Shown here: positions 26,046-35,101 of the stretch, one piece after another
Layout: each line of letters begins with the position of its first letter
How positions within the stretch are numbered: position 1 is the first letter of the stretch
Origin: Streptomyces sp. SCL15-4
GTDB lineage: Bacteria; Actinomycetota; Actinomycetes; Streptomycetales; Streptomycetaceae
Reading direction: 5' to 3'
DNA: 64,000 nucleotides
NCBI RefSeq assembly: GCF_033366695.1
Contig: NZ_JAOBTQ010000001.1
Coordinates: 4,774,001-4,838,000 of the forward strand
Position numbers and translations under genes: made by a program
The notes under the pieces: model-generated
What the model was told of the DNA's origin: nothing
Database searches by the model: none
What the model saw: only the letters and a program-made list of their open reading frames with translations

Positions 26046-28631
26046 ATGACGACTTCCGCGACCTCCGGAACCGGCCCCACCGAGAACTCGCTGCGTCGCG
26101 CCCTCAAACGTGCCCGGGACGGCGTCGCCCTCGACGTGGCCGAGGCGGCGGTACTCCTCCAGGCGCGCGGTGCGGACCTGACGGATCTCGCCGCCTCCGC
26201 CGCCCGGGTGCGGGACGCGGGTCTGGAGGCGGCGGGCCGGCCCGGCGTCATCACCTACTCCAAGAGCGTCTTCATCCCGTTGACGCGGCTGTGCCGGGAC
26301 AAGTGCCACTACTGCACCTTCGCCACCGTCCCCGGCAAGCTGCGCCGCGCCGGCCACGGCATGTTCATGTCTCCCGACGAGGTGCTGGACATCGCCCGCA
26401 AGGGCGCCGCCCTCGGCTGCAAGGAAGCCCTGATCACCCTCGGCGACAAGCCGGAGGACCGTTGGCCCGAGGCGCGCGAGTGGCTCGACGCGCACGGCTA
26501 CGACGACACCATCGCCTACGTCCGCGCCGTCTCCATCCGCATCCTGGAGGAGACCGGCCTGCTGCCCCACCTCAACCCGGGCGTCATGACGTGGACGGAC
26601 TTCCAGCGGCTGAAGCCGGTCGCGCCGAGCATGGGCATGATGCTGGAGACGACCGCCACCCGGCTGTGGTCCGAGCCCGGCGGTCCGCACCACGGCTCCC
26701 CGGACAAGGAGCCGGCCGTGCGGCTGCGGGTCCTGGAGGACGCCGGCCGGTCCTCCGTGCCGTTCACTTCCGGCCTGCTGATCGGCATCGGCGAGACGTA
26801 CGAGGAGCGCGCCCAGTCGCTGTTCGCGCTGCGGAAGGTCGCCCGCGCCTACCACGGCATCCAGGAGCTGATCATCCAGAACTTCCGCGCCAAGCCGGAC
26901 ACGGCGATGCGCGGCATGCCGGACGCCGAACTGGACGACCTGGTCGCCACGGTGGCCGTCGCCCGGCACATCATGGGCCCGAGCGCCTGCCTCCAGGCCC
27001 CGCCGAACCTGGTCGACGCCGAGTACGAGCGGCTGATCGGCGCCGGCATCGACGACTGGGGCGGCGTCTCCCCGCTGACCATCGACCACGTCAACCCCGA
27101 GCGCCCCTGGCCGCAGATCGAGGAGCTGACCGAGCGGTCCCGGGCGGCCGGCTTCGAGCTGCGCGAACGCCTGTGCGTCTACCCGGAGTTCGTCCGCCGT
27201 GGCGAGCCGTGGCTGGACCCGCGGCTGCGCCCGCACGTGTCCGCCCTCGCCGACCCGCAGACGGGCCTCGCCCTGCCGGACGCGGTCGTCGAGGGGCGGC
27301 CCTGGCAGGAGCCGGAGGAGGTGTTCACCGCCACCGGCCGCACCGACCTGCACACGGCCGTCGACACCGAGGGCCGCACCGGCGACCGGCGCGCCGACTT
27401 CGACGAGGTCTACGGAGACTGGGAGGCGCTGCGCGAGGCGGCGGCCCCCGGGATGGCGCCGGAGCGCATCGACACCGACGTGCGCGAGGCGCTGCGCACG
27501 GCCGCCGACGACCCGACCCGGCTGACCGACGCCGAGGCCCTGGCCCTGCTGCACGCGGACGGCCCGGCGCTGGACGCGCTGTGCCGGGTGGCCGACGACG
27601 TGCGCAGGTCGGCGGTCGGCGACGACGTCACCTACATCGTCACCCGCAACATCAACTTCACCAACGTGTGCTACACCGGCTGCCGGTTCTGCGCCTTCGC
27701 CCAGCGCCGCACCGACGCCGACGCCTACACGCTGTCGCTGGAGCAGGTGGCGGACCGCGCCCAGCAGGCGTGGGAGGTCGGCGCGGTCGAGGTGTGCATG
27801 CAGGGCGGCATCCATCCCGACCTGCCCGGGACGGCGTACTTCGACATCGCCGAGGCGGTGAAGAAGCGCGTCCCGGGCATGCATGTGCACGCCTTCTCGC
27901 CGATGGAGGTGGTCAACGGCGCGACCCGCACCGGCCTGTCGATCCGCGAGTGGCTGACCGCCGCCAAGGAGGCCGGCCTGGACTCCGTCCCGGGGACGGC
28001 GGCGGAGATCCTGGACGACGAGGTCCGCTGGGTGCTCACCAAGGGCAAGCTGCCCGCGGCCACCTGGATCGAGGTGATCCGGACCGCGCACGAGCTGGGC
28101 ATCCGCTCCTCGTCCACGATGATGTACGGCCATGTGGACCAGCCCCGGCACTGGCTCGGCCATCTGCGCACGCTGGCCGGCATCCAGCGGGAGACGGGCG
28201 GTTTCACCGAGTTCGTGACCCTGCCGTTCATCCACACCAACGCGCCGGTGTACCTGGCGGGGATCGCCCGCCCGGGCCCGACCCGGCGGGACAACCGGGC
28301 GGTGACGGCGATGGCCCGGCTCCTGCTGCACCCCTGGATCCCGAACATCCAGACAAGTTGGGTGAAACTGGGCGCGGAAGGGGCGGCGGAGATGCTCCGC
28401 TCCGGCGCGAACGACCTCGGCGGCACCCTGATGGAGGAGACGATCTCCCGCATGGCGGGCTCCTCCTACGGCTCGTACAAGTCGATCCGCGACCTGATCG
28501 CGGTGGCGGAGGCGGCCGGCCGCCCGGCCAGGCCGCGCACCACCCTCTACGGCGAGGTCCCCGAGGAGCGGCGGCGGGTCGCCGAGGCGTCGGACGGCCA
28601 CCTGCCGGACCTGCTGCCGGTCCTGGACTGA
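26046..28631 (+). CDS. fbiC: bifunctional FO synthase (CofG-CofH fusion)
   Basis: 861 residues with two radical-SAM halves. The CofG half carries Cys83-x3-Cys87-x2-Cys90 (CRDKCHYC). The CofH half carries Cys542-x3-Cys546-x2-Cys549 (CYTGCRFC). Together they join tyrosine and the flavin precursor 5-amino-6-ribitylaminouracil to make FO, the chromophore of coenzyme F420. Actinobacteria typically have this fused form. The ATG at 26046 overlaps nothing. The gene is monocistronic or leads the small secreted-protein gene 49 bp downstream. Confidence 0.96.
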   Translation: MTTSATSGTGPTENSLRRALKRARDGVALDVAEAAVLLQARGADLTDLAASAARVRDAGLEAAGRPGVITYSKSVFIPLTRLCRDKCHYCTFATVPGKLRRAGHGMFMSPDEVLDIARKGAALGCKEALITLGDKPEDRWPEAREWLDAHGYDDTIAYVRAVSIRILEETGLLPHLNPGVMTWTDFQRLKPVAPSMGMMLETTATRLWSEPGGPHHGSPDKEPAVRLRVLEDAGRSSVPFTSGLLIGIGETYEERAQSLFALRKVARAYHGIQELIIQNFRAKPDTAMRGMPDAELDDLVATVAVARHIMGPSACLQAPPNLVDAEYERLIGAGIDDWGGVSPLTIDHVNPERPWPQIEELTERSRAAGFELRERLCVYPEFVRRGEPWLDPRLRPHVSALADPQTGLALPDAVVEGRPWQEPEEVFTATGRTDLHTAVDTEGRTGDRRADFDEVYGDWEALREAAAPGMAPERIDTDVREALRTAADDPTRLTDAEALALLHADGPALDALCRVADDVRRSAVGDDVTYIVTRNINFTNVCYTGCRFCAFAQRRTDADAYTLSLEQVADRAQQAWEVGAVEVCMQGGIHPDLPGTAYFDIAEAVKKRVPGMHVHAFSPMEVVNGATRTGLSIREWLTAAKEAGLDSVPGTAAEILDDEVRWVLTKGKLPAATWIEVIRTAHELGIRSSSTMMYGHVDQPRHWLGHLRTLAGIQRETGGFTEFVTLPFIHTNAPVYLAGIARPGPTRRDNRAVTAMARLLLHPWIPNIQTSWVKLGAEGAAEMLRSGANDLGGTLMEETISRMAGSSYGSYKSIRDLIAVAEAAGRPARPRTTLYGEVPEERRRVAEASDGHLPDLLPVLD

Positions 28632-28689
28632 GTACGATGATCCGACCCCCGATGCTGGACGGGGACCCGTAGCGGAGGAGATGCGTCCC

Positions 28690-29256
28690 GTGGCTGCCCG
28701 ACTGCCCTCGTGGGCCTGGGTCACCGGTCTGACGGCGGGGGCGACCGCGGTCGTCGTCGCCCTCGCCGTACAGGCGGACGCCGGGCCGCATCCCAAGGCC
28801 GCCGCCACGGCCCGGCCCGGCCGGTCGGCGTCGGCGGCCCCGCACGCCTCCGCGTCGGCGCACCCGCCGCGGGAGCCCGTGCTGCCGGACGACTCCGGCG
28901 ACGGCCGCCGGATCGTCTACTCGCTCGGCGCGAAGCGGGTGTGGCTGGTCGACGCGACCGGCAAGCCGATCCGCACGTTCCCGGTGTGGCCGGGCACGGT
29001 CGACCCGCGGCCCGGCCGCTACTCGGTCACCCTGCGCACCCAGTCCCTCAAGGGCTCGGACGGCGTGGAGATCGAGCACGTCATGTACTTCACCAAGGCG
29101 GACGGCGTGAACGTCGCCTTCTCCAACGCGCTCGACGGCTCCTCCCCGCCGCCCGCGAACGGCCAGAAGCTGGGCGGCATCCGCCTGCACAAGGAGGACG
29201 GGGCCGCGCTGTGGTCCTTCGGCGACCAGGGCACGCGGGTCGCGGTCGTCAACTAG
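28690..29256 (+). CDS. secreted YkuD-like protein lacking the catalytic HGC motif
   Basis: GTG 28690 is preferred to ATG 28681 because GGAGGAG directly abuts the ATG but sits nine bases before the GTG. The product has 188 residues: a signal anchor (WVTGLTAGATAVVVALAV), an Ala/Pro/Ser linker (about 30-65) and a domain reading RIVYSLGAKRVWLVDATGKPIRTFPVWPG ... PGRYSV ... GGIRLHKEDGAALWSF. This follows the L,D-transpeptidase (YkuD) strand order, but where those enzymes have S-H-G-C-I-R this one has L-G-G-I-R. A peptidoglycan-binding or structural role is possible; catalysis is unlikely. Confidence 0.7.
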   Translation: MAARLPSWAWVTGLTAGATAVVVALAVQADAGPHPKAAATARPGRSASAAPHASASAHPPREPVLPDDSGDGRRIVYSLGAKRVWLVDATGKPIRTFPVWPGTVDPRPGRYSVTLRTQSLKGSDGVEIEHVMYFTKADGVNVAFSNALDGSSPPPANGQKLGGIRLHKEDGAALWSFGDQGTRVAVVN

Positions 29257-29767
29257 CGTCCGTCTCCGTCCGCGGCTGCCGGGCGGGAAGCTGGTTGACG
29301 ATCAGCGCGACCCCGCTGATCAGGAAGATCCGGGTGGCCGCCTCCAGCCCGTTCCACGACTTCGACTGCCACATGGCGAACCACTCCCCGCCGATGGCGA
29401 TGAACCCGCCGCCGAACAGCAGCATCAGCATCAGCAGCCCGTAGGTGGACCAGCGCCGCGCGGCCTCGTCCCTGCCGCGCGCCCACAGCCACGTCCCCCG
29501 GACGAGCAGCAGGGCCGCCGCGCTCTCCCACGCGATGATCAGCACGTACGCGGTGTCCTCCAGGGCCGTGCTCGTCACGGCCCGCCACATCAGATTGTCG
29601 TCCTTGAACGTCGTGTCCATCGACAGCACGTGCCGGACGTAACTCTGATTGGTGCCGAAGTCGGTGATGTTCCCGAGCGCGACCAGGGCGATGTAGAGGG
29701 CGAGTATGCCGGTGAGCACACCGGCGGCGAGCCGGAGGCCGTCGGGGCGGGTGGGAGTGGTGGTCAT
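29249..29767 (-). CDS. DUF2165-family small integral membrane protein
   Basis: 172 residues with four hydrophobic segments (LAAGVLTGILALYIALVALG; DTAYVLIIAWESAAALLLV; YGLLMLMLLFGGGFIAIGG; FLISGVALIVNQLPA) and the family-like DFGTNQSYVRHVLSMDTTF loop plus a WF-W motif between TM3 and TM4. DUF2165 proteins have no known function. It is convergent with the YkuD-like gene, and the two stops overlap by eight bases. Confidence 0.85.
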   Translation of the reverse strand: MTTTPTRPDGLRLAAGVLTGILALYIALVALGNITDFGTNQSYVRHVLSMDTTFKDDNLMWRAVTSTALEDTAYVLIIAWESAAALLLVRGTWLWARGRDEAARRWSTYGLLMLMLLFGGGFIAIGGEWFAMWQSKSWNGLEAATRIFLISGVALIVNQLPARQPRTETDAS

Positions 29768-29970
29768 GGCTGGATTCTCTCCCGGCCAACACCGGCCGTG
29801 CCGCGCGGTATTGAGCCAGAGGACCGGTGAACGCCACGGATCGCCCGAGCGAACGGGGCCGGCCCGCCGGACAACGACCCGTGAAGGCGGGTTTGTCCCA
29901 CTGAACGGGCCGTTCCCGGTCGATTACAGTGCTGCGCGTCGTACAGGCGGGCGGTACCAGGGGAGGTCTG

Positions 29971-31086
29971 GTGGGGGTGACGACCGGTGCCGTCTGGGGC
30001 CGTGCCGAACAGCAGGACTACCGCAGCAGGGTGCGCGGCACCCTGCTCGGGGTCGCGGTGGGCGACGCGCTCGGCGCGCCCGCCGACCCGCTCCCGCTGG
30101 CGGAGATCCGGGCCGCGTACGGCGGCGAGGGGCTGCTCGACCTGGCCTTCGGGCACGGCCGGCGCGGCAGCGTCACCCACCACACCCAGCTGACCCTGTT
30201 CACCGTGGACGGGCTGATACGCGCCCAGGTACGGCGGGACACCAGGGCCTGGCACCCGCCGACCGATCTGCACCGGGCCTATCTGCGCTGGGCGGCGACC
30301 CAGCGGGACTGGGGCCCCGACGAGCGCCGCGAGGAGGACGGCTGGCTGGCCCGCGAAGAGTGGCTGTACGCCCGCCGCGACCCCACCCGCGCGCTGCTCA
30401 TCGGCTTCGGCGACCGGACCATGGGCACGCCGGAGTCGCCCAAGAACCCCGACGAGCTGGGCCCCGAGGCGGTCGCCCGCTCGGCCCCCTTCGGACTGCT
30501 CGTCGGCTGGGAGCCGCAGCTCGTCGTGCAACTGGCCGTCGAATGCGCCGCGCAGACCCACGGCCACCCCGTCGCCTGCCTCTCGGCGGGCGCGTACGCC
30601 GTGATCGTGCACGCCCTGGCCCGCGGCGACAGCCTCGACGGCGCCGTGCGGCGGGCGCTCGCCCTGCTCGCCGCCCGCCCCGGACACCAGCCGGTCTCCG
30701 ACGCCCTGCGGCACGCGCTCGGCGCCGTACGCCAGGGGATACCGAGCCCGGACCGGGTGGAGGAGCTGGCCGGCGACGGCACGGCGGACGGGCTGCTGGC
30801 CGCGTCCGTGTACTGCGCGCTGGTGGCGGAGGACGTACGGCACGGGCTGTGCCTGGCGGTCAACCAGAGCGGCCCGTCGGCGGCGGCCGGCGCCCTCACC
30901 GGCGGCCTCCTCGGCGCCCTGCACGGCGAGACGGCCCTCCCGCCGGCCTGGCTGGCCGAGCTGGAGGGCCGCCCGACGCTCCTCGAACTCGCCGACGACT
31001 TCGCGATGGAGATGACCCAGGGCCCGGCCCTGCACGGCCCCGCGGGCGCGTCACCGGGATGGCTGGCGCGGTATCCGCGGGCCTGA
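29971..31086 (+). CDS. ADP-ribosylglycohydrolase (DraG) homologue with altered metal-site motifs
   Basis: 371 residues from GTG 29971 (GGGAGG five bases upstream). The fold is evident: RGTLLGVAVGDALGAPAD, TLFTVDGLIRA, FGLLVGWEPQLVVQLAVECAAQTHGHP and ALTGGLLGALHGETALPPAWLAELE. DraG enzymes remove ADP-ribose from proteins or DNA using two Mg ions bound by a T-D-D motif and a C-terminal D-x-D. Here these read Thr69-His70-His71-Thr72 and SGPSAAAG (about 300-307), so the acidic ligands are missing. It may bind ADP-ribose-like ligands without cleaving them. Confidence 0.82.
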   Translation: MGVTTGAVWGRAEQQDYRSRVRGTLLGVAVGDALGAPADPLPLAEIRAAYGGEGLLDLAFGHGRRGSVTHHTQLTLFTVDGLIRAQVRRDTRAWHPPTDLHRAYLRWAATQRDWGPDERREEDGWLAREEWLYARRDPTRALLIGFGDRTMGTPESPKNPDELGPEAVARSAPFGLLVGWEPQLVVQLAVECAAQTHGHPVACLSAGAYAVIVHALARGDSLDGAVRRALALLAARPGHQPVSDALRHALGAVRQGIPSPDRVEELAGDGTADGLLAASVYCALVAEDVRHGLCLAVNQSGPSAAAGALTGGLLGALHGETALPPAWLAELEGRPTLLELADDFAMEMTQGPALHGPAGASPGWLARYPRA

Positions 31087-31224
31087 CCCGGCCGGCGGCG
31101 GGACGCGGCCCGGAGGCGACCGGGCCGTCGGGCCCGCGCGCGGTGGCGGACGGTCACGCCGCCGCTCGTCTCCGTGGGCCGGATGCGCAGGCCGGCCTTC
31201 GTGCCGTACTCCGCCTCGAGCCGC

Positions 31225-32793
31225 TCACAGGGCCTGGTTGCGGGTGCCCACGATGTCGTCGCCCGCCGCGGCCGGTACCGGGACCGCCGCCGCGTCGCTG
31301 TCGGTGTTGACCTTCTCGATGACGGCCAGCCGTTCCGGGGTGTCCTCCGGCTTCAGGTAGCCGATCAGGATGTACAGGACCAGCGACACCGCGAGCGGCA
31401 CCGAGACCTGGTACTGGAGCGGCACACCGCCGTCCACCTTCCAGTTGACGGGGTAGTTGACCAGCCAGAAGGCCAGCAGGCCCGCCGCCCAGCTGGTGAG
31501 CGCGGCCGTCGGGCCGGAGCGGCGGAACGACCGCAGCAGACCGAGCATCATCGGGATCGCGATCGGCCCCATCAGGCCGGCCACCCACTTGATGACGACC
31601 GTGATGATGTCCTTGAACGCGGGGGAGTTGACCTGTGTCGCGACCGCCATGGACAGGCCGAGGAAGACCACCGTGGTGACCCGGGCCGCGACCAGGCCCG
31701 CGCGCTCGCCCCAGGCCCGCGCCCGGGCCGACAGCACCGGCGCGAGGTCCCGTGTGAAGACCGCCGCGATCGCGTTGGCGTCGGAGGAGCACATCGCCAT
31801 GGTGTGGGAGAAGAAGCCGACGATGACCAGGCCCAGCAGACCGTGCGGCAGCAGCTGTTCGGTCATCAGCGCGTAGGAGTCGGAGCCGTCCGGCTTCTGC
31901 GCGTGGACCAGCAGCGGGGACATCCACATCGGGAAGAACAGCACGACCGGCCAGACCAGCCACAGGATCGCCGACAGCCGCGCCGACCGTTCGGCCTGGT
32001 GGGCGCTGCCGGTGGCCATGTAGCGCTGGGCCTGGTTCAGCATGCCGCCGTTGTACTCGAAGAGCTTGATGAACAGGAACGCCAGCAGGAACACCGTGCT
32101 GTACGGGCCGACCAGCGGCTTGCCGTGGCCGTGCAGCGCGGGCTCGTCCCAGGCCCCGAGGAAGCCGATGCCCTTGTCGTTCAGCTTCATGACGACCGCG
32201 ATGAACATGGACAGCCCGGCCAGCAACTGGATGATGAACTGGCCGAGTTCGGTCAGCGCGTCCGCCCACAGGCCGCCGATCGTGCAGTAGACGGCGGTGA
32301 TCGCGCCGGTGATGAGGATGCCCTGGTTCAGCGAGATCCCGGTGAACACCGACAACAGCGTCGCGATCGCCGCCCACTTGGCGCCCACGTCCACGATCTT
32401 CAGCAGCATGCCGGACCAGGCGAGCGCCTGCTGGGTCGGCAGGTTGTAGCGGTTCTTCAGGTACTCCAGCGGGGAGGCCACGTGGAGCCGGGAGCGCAGC
32501 CGGTTGATGCGCGGCGCGAACAGCTTCGACCCGATGGCTATGCCGAGCGCGATGGGGAAGGACCAGGTGATGAAGGAGGTGACGCCGTAGGTGTAGGCGA
32601 TGCCCGCGTACCCGGTGAACATCACGGCGCTGTAGCCCGACATGTGGTGCGAGATGCCGGAGAGCCACCAGGGCATCTTGCCGCCGGCCGTGAAGAAGTC
32701 GGAGACGTTGTCCACGCGCTTGTGCGACCAGACGCCGATCGCGACCATCACACCGAAGTAGCCGATGAGCACGGCCCAGTCGAGACTGTTCAT
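31225..32793 (-). CDS. sodium:solute symporter family protein (SSS)
   Basis: 522 residues from ATG 32793, with about 13 hydrophobic segments. The SSS signature is present (SDFFTAGGKMPWWLSGISHHMSGYSAVMFTGYAGIAY near the N-terminus; FFSHTMAMCSSDANAIAAVFTRDL in TM8). This family takes up solutes such as sugars, proline, acetate or choline with Na+. The substrate is not determinable. The C-terminal tail (about 480-522) is soluble and Ala/Val/Asp-rich. The upstream extension to 32898 is rejected as it lies in an AT-richer promoter stretch. Confidence 0.9.
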   Translation of the reverse strand: MNSLDWAVLIGYFGVMVAIGVWSHKRVDNVSDFFTAGGKMPWWLSGISHHMSGYSAVMFTGYAGIAYTYGVTSFITWSFPIALGIAIGSKLFAPRINRLRSRLHVASPLEYLKNRYNLPTQQALAWSGMLLKIVDVGAKWAAIATLLSVFTGISLNQGILITGAITAVYCTIGGLWADALTELGQFIIQLLAGLSMFIAVVMKLNDKGIGFLGAWDEPALHGHGKPLVGPYSTVFLLAFLFIKLFEYNGGMLNQAQRYMATGSAHQAERSARLSAILWLVWPVVLFFPMWMSPLLVHAQKPDGSDSYALMTEQLLPHGLLGLVIVGFFSHTMAMCSSDANAIAAVFTRDLAPVLSARARAWGERAGLVAARVTTVVFLGLSMAVATQVNSPAFKDIITVVIKWVAGLMGPIAIPMMLGLLRSFRRSGPTAALTSWAAGLLAFWLVNYPVNWKVDGGVPLQYQVSVPLAVSLVLYILIGYLKPEDTPERLAVIEKVNTDSDAAAVPVPAAAGDDIVGTRNQAL

Positions 32794-33060
32794 GTGCCCG
32801 ATCGTGGGTCCGTCCACATGAACGCGACAAGCAAGCGTAAGGTCAAGTCGCGGTAAAATCGTCCGCTGTAGTGACTCCCATTCACATCCTTGAACCATCA
32901 GCGGGTTCGGCTGCCCGGTGCGGACGGCGGTGACGCGGGCCGGGACGGGGCGGTGGTGTTCATCGGGCTGGATGAGGGTGCCGCCGGTGCCGGCGGCCCC
33001 GGGCGCGGACGGCTACGTCACCGAGCCGCGCGGCCGACCGCCGCCGTCACTTCGGTCCGG
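32794..33060. other. upstream region of the SSS symporter
   Basis: About 265 bases without a gene. The first 90 bases are comparatively AT-rich and contain TTGACC on the minus strand near 32845, which could be a -35 element for the symporter. Confidence 0.35.
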
Positions 33061-34896
33061 TCACTTCAGCTCGTCGGGGCACGGCGTACCGCGCGGCAGC
33101 TGGTACGGCGCGGCCAGCCGGTACGTCCCGGCCTTCGGCGCCACCAGCACCGTCCACCGGTCCCCGTTCGCGTCCTCCTGTGTCTGCGTAAGACATCCGT
33201 TGACGTTCCGGTATGTCTTCGGCGTACCGGAGGACTCCTGCGGCGGCTTCAGGCTCTTGCCGTGCTCGTCGACGACGCTCAGCCACGGCGAGTACGGGAT
33301 CCGCACCAGGACCCGGCCGGGCTTGCGCACCCGCAGGGTCATCTCCACCTGGTCGGCGCGGTCCACCACCGCGTTCGGCTCGGCGAGCGGCGCCGGGTCG
33401 GTCACCTTGAACAGCTGCCAGTTCGCGTCGCCCCAGACCTGCGTCAGATACGGCATCCCGCGCCGCAGCAGCTCCCGCTCGCGCTGGCCGCCGGAGCCGT
33501 CCAGATCGTCCTTGGGCAGCACCACGTAGTGCACGGCCCAGCGCTTCAGCCACTCGTGGTAGCTCGCCGAGTTCAGCGTGTCGTCGTAGAAGAGCGGGTT
33601 GCGCTCCATGTCGGCCTGCCGGTTCCAGCCGCGGGCCAGGTTGACGTACGGCGCGAGCGCGGAGGCCTCACGGTGCGAGCGGGCCGGGACCACCTCGACG
33701 CGGCCCTTCTCGGCGCCGCCCTTCTGCAGCTCGTTCACCAGCGGGGCCAGCTCCCGCGCCCAGGAGGCGGCCGGGGTGGTGTGGATGATGTCGTCCACCG
33801 ACTTGTAGCCGAGCCAGCCGACGAAGCCGAGGAAGGCCAGCACGGTCAGGTACCACGTGCGGGACTTCGGCACGGTGTACGGCAGCGCCGCGATCAGGGC
33901 CGCGCCCGCGAACATCATGGGCAGCCGCGAGATGTTCGACCCGATCTGCGAGCTGATCAGCCACACCAGGACCACGGCGACGCTGTAGACGGCCGCCGTC
34001 AGCCGGACGGTCACCCACCGCTTGGGCACCAGGAACAGGCACAGCAGGCCGTACAGCAGCGGCATGACCACCGAGCCGAACCCCATCGGCTGGGTGCCGG
34101 AGAACGGGAACAGCCAGGCCGACACCGCGACCACCGCCGACGGCGCGAGCCCCAGCGCCCAGGCGCCGGGCCGCCGCTTCTGGAGGAACAGGGCGACCGC
34201 GACCAGACCCACGAACAGTCCCGCGACCGGCGAGGCCATCGTGGCGAGCGCCGCCAGCGGGGCGGTGACCAGGGCCTTCGCCCAGCGCTTGGTCCGCCAG
34301 CGATGCGGCCAGCAGAACACCGCCGCGACCGCGCCGAGCGCGAACATGGTGCCGAGCCCGAAGGTCACCCGCCCGGAGATCGCGTTGCACAGGAGCGCGA
34401 AGACCCCGGCGAGCGAGGCCCACAGCGGGTTCCTCACCACCCGGCTGCGGATCAGCACCAGGGTCAGCAGGCCCGCCGACACCGTGCCGGCGACCATCAT
34501 CGTCGTACGGACGCCGAGGACCGACATCAGATACGGCGACACCACGCTGTACGACACCGGGTGCATGCCCCCGTACCAGGCGAGGTTGTACGCCGAGTCC
34601 GGGTGCCGGCCGACGAACTCCGCCCACGCGTCCTGCGCGGCGAGATCGCCACCGCTGTTCGCGAAGGTGAAGAACCAGACGATGTGCAGCACGCCCGCGA
34701 AGGCCGTGATCGACAGCACGGGGTGCCGCAGCAGCCGTCTCCTGAGTTTGCCGAGCGCGGTGGGCGGCGCCGCGGGACCGCCCAGGGGCGTCTCGCGGGC
34801 GCGGCTGTCCGCGTCGGTCGTGGACAGACGTATTCGCGCACCGGCTCCCGGGCCCGGTTCGGCGTCGTCGGCGCGTGTCGGCTCCGCTGTGGCCAC
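33061..34896 (-). CDS. large polytopic membrane protein with extracytoplasmic C-terminal domain
   Basis: 611 residues from GTG 34896 (GGGGA eight bases upstream). After a charged 55-residue cytosolic N-terminus, about ten hydrophobic segments run to about residue 365. A 240-residue soluble domain follows (ARELAPLVNELQKGGAEKGRVEVVPARSHREASALAPYVNLARGW ... LRVRKPGRVLVRIPYSPWLSVVDEHG). The layout resembles GT-C-type glycosyltransferases or YfhO-like proteins, with the short DLAAQDAWAEFVGRHPDSAYNLAWYGG loop after TM1 as the likely active-site loop. The substrate is unknown, and I cannot exclude an MFS-like transporter label. Confidence 0.75.
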   Translation of the reverse strand: MATAEPTRADDAEPGPGAGARIRLSTTDADSRARETPLGGPAAPPTALGKLRRRLLRHPVLSITAFAGVLHIVWFFTFANSGGDLAAQDAWAEFVGRHPDSAYNLAWYGGMHPVSYSVVSPYLMSVLGVRTTMMVAGTVSAGLLTLVLIRSRVVRNPLWASLAGVFALLCNAISGRVTFGLGTMFALGAVAAVFCWPHRWRTKRWAKALVTAPLAALATMASPVAGLFVGLVAVALFLQKRRPGAWALGLAPSAVVAVSAWLFPFSGTQPMGFGSVVMPLLYGLLCLFLVPKRWVTVRLTAAVYSVAVVLVWLISSQIGSNISRLPMMFAGAALIAALPYTVPKSRTWYLTVLAFLGFVGWLGYKSVDDIIHTTPAASWARELAPLVNELQKGGAEKGRVEVVPARSHREASALAPYVNLARGWNRQADMERNPLFYDDTLNSASYHEWLKRWAVHYVVLPKDDLDGSGGQRERELLRRGMPYLTQVWGDANWQLFKVTDPAPLAEPNAVVDRADQVEMTLRVRKPGRVLVRIPYSPWLSVVDEHGKSLKPPQESSGTPKTYRNVNGCLTQTQEDANGDRWTVLVAPKAGTYRLAAPYQLPRGTPCPDELK

Positions 34897-35101
34897 TGAA
34901 GGCACTCCCCGTGTCCCGTCTTCTGTTCTCGGCCGCTTCCACGGTGTACCCGGCCGCTTTCCGTTTTCTTCCAGTTCGCGGCCCTGTCTCGCGTGACCGG
35001 CGACCTGCCCCGATTCGTGACGCTAGCACGCACCCCGCCGCCGGGGCTCCCGGGTGGGGCCCCGGCGACGGGGTGCGGGTGCGGGTCCGGGCGGCCGGTG
35101 A

